From NCBI GenBank assembly GCA_003278925.1, contig QCCN01000005.1, positions 1-64,000 of the forward strand: a DNA stretch of 64,000 nt. The letters run 5' to 3'. The translations under genes and the position numbers were made by a program. Source of the stretch: Prochlorococcus sp. AG-347-L17 (GTDB lineage: Bacteria; Cyanobacteriota; Cyanobacteriia; PCC-6307; Cyanobiaceae). Below the pieces are notes generated by a model, which was not told the DNA's origin, ran no database searches, and saw nothing but the letters and a program-made list of their open reading frames with translations. Below are positions 63,292 to 64,000 of the stretch, one piece after another (within the stretch, counting starts at the first letter, position 1; each line of letters starts with the position of its first letter).

Positions 63292-63702
63292 ATGTTGCAT
63301 GGACTACTTTGGTTGCCATTACTTTTAATCTTCATTTTATTAACTGCACTTGGATGGTTAGAAAGAAGAAGGCAAAATCTTTTTAGAAGTTGGGCGAGTG
63401 ATTCTGAACTGTGCAAGTTAGATAGTTCAGGTGCAGCGTACTTAAAAAATGGAGAGTTAAAGTGGAGCGCATTTGAAGCTGGTAAATTTGAAGAAAAAGA
63501 TTGTTTTACAATCAAGAAATTGGAATTAGTTGAATTAATGGCACTAACCTCAGGAGAAGCTCCTCTAACAAGTGAATCTCAAGGTAAGTGCCGGTTGAGA
63601 TTAGTTGGGGATGGGAAAGAGATGGATGTACCATTTTCAGATGCAGAGCAAGCGAGAGAATGGATGGACCAACTGATGGAAAAAGCTCGATGTGATTTGT
63701 GA
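63292..63702 (+). CDS. Small membrane-anchored hypothetical protein
   Basis: The product has 136 residues. One hydrophobic helix at about 3-21 is followed by RRR and a soluble domain (GAAYLKNGELKWSAFEAG, LELVELMALTSGEAP, KCRLRLVGDGKEMDVPF), so it sits on the cytoplasmic face with the anchor in the membrane. I recall similar proteins in cyanobacteria between ddl and ftsQ, but no function is known. Its stop (TGA 63700-63702) overlaps the GTG start of ftsQ in a GTGA arrangement. Confidence 0.8.
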   Translation: MLHGLLWLPLLLIFILLTALGWLERRRQNLFRSWASDSELCKLDSSGAAYLKNGELKWSAFEAGKFEEKDCFTIKKLELVELMALTSGEAPLTSESQGKCRLRLVGDGKEMDVPFSDAEQAREWMDQLMEKARCDL

Positions 63703-64000
63703 AAAACCAAAAAGTTATCAAAAATAGAACCTTTTTTTTTCTAATTTCATTTTTATTTTTAACAAGCTTATTAAGCATAAAAACTCTCAAAAAAGTTGAG
63801 ACTCAGGACATTAGGATTTCTGGAAGTGAATTATTTACGCAGAATGATGTAGTAAAAAATTCATCTTTAAGTCTTCCAATCCGATTAATTTTTGTTGAAA
63901 CTAATTTGTTAGAAAAAGAGTTAAAACAAAATTTATCTCTCAAGAATGTTTCGGTAAATAGAGAATTATTTCCTTTTGGTTTGAAAGTGCACATTAATAC
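63699..64000 (+). CDS. ftsQ: Cell-division protein FtsQ, cut by the right edge
   Basis: GTG at 63699 starts a frame that remains open to the window end, giving 100 residues. A hydrophobic helix lies at about 12-28 (FFFLISFLFLTSLLSIK). The POTRA-like region follows, with VETQDIRISGSELFTQNDVV and onward to LKNVSVNRELFPFGLKVHI. This matches the start of FtsQ, which links the cytosolic and periplasmic parts of the divisome. It is coupled to the upstream gene by a GTGA overlap. Confidence 0.85.
   Translation, partial: MKNQKVIKNRTFFFLISFLFLTSLLSIKTLKKVETQDIRISGSELFTQNDVVKNSSLSLPIRLIFVETNLLEKELKQNLSLKNVSVNRELFPFGLKVHIN

Overview
The window looks like a chromosome segment of a high-light-adapted Prochlorococcus (marine picocyanobacterium). 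The evidence is very AT-rich DNA, a nickel superoxide dismutase with its maturation peptidase, cyanobacteria-only families (DUF3122, DUF3611, TIGR03792, the Ftn2/ZipN cell-division protein, a ThiD2-ThiE fusion, a group 2 sigma-70 factor), compact gene spacing, and many TTG/GTG starts. The species call is from gene content and was not checked by alignment.

Layout. (1) Bases 1-17.2 kb are a cell-surface glycan island. It holds a polymerase-like membrane protein cut by the left edge, a flippase-like protein, a GT-B-like transferase and a small phosphoglycosyl transferase. A divergent SGNH-hydrolase/MBOAT pair (probable O-acetylation) follows, then a sialic-acid-like block: aldo/keto reductase, aminomutase-like aminotransferase, SpsF-like cytidylyltransferase, NeuD, a short NeuB, SDR, TIM-barrel protein and a DegT aminotransferase. 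The island ends in a sulfotransferase-like gene next to tRNA-Ala(GGC). A decayed second copy of the tRNA, its spacer and the start of the sulfotransferase gene lies 1.4 kb inside the island. This points to past tRNA-associated integration or tandem duplication. (2) 17.2-31.8 kb is core genome: lexA, argF, ftsH, ribD, cobL, nadK, pheS, surE, ribF, thiE, thiS, larB/cpmA, ispF. (3) 31.9-33.2 kb is an isolated FkbM methyltransferase with long flanks, which looks accessory. (4) 33.2-64 kb is core genome: trmD, era, BI-1 family, phoH, rpsP, ffh, zipN, pdhA, a sigma factor, nnr, mnmA, lnt, FKBP, sodN-sodX-nickel permease, trpC, lpdA, trmH, murA, tRNA-Leu, argD, folC, an FAD oxidase, an amidohydrolase, tRNA-His, miaB, ddl, a small membrane protein and the start of ftsQ.

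How the genes fit together. The island would build, transport, acylate and sulfate a surface polysaccharide that probably carries a nonulosonic-acid-type sugar. This is the most variable and least understood part of the window. The core part covers riboflavin, thiamine, cobalamin, NAD and isoprenoid cofactors, ribosome and tRNA maturation (trmD, era, rpsP, mnmA, trmH, miaB), membrane-protein targeting (ffh, ftsH), SOS control and wall/division genes (murA, ddl, ftsQ, zipN).

Several small items are easy to miss. Two genes (sodX and trmH) appear to begin at non-ATG/GTG/TTG codons. Four small ORFs of 35-55 codons are present. There is a LexA box in front of lexA, a nested palindrome in front of ftsH, and a nested inverted repeat downstream of trmD.
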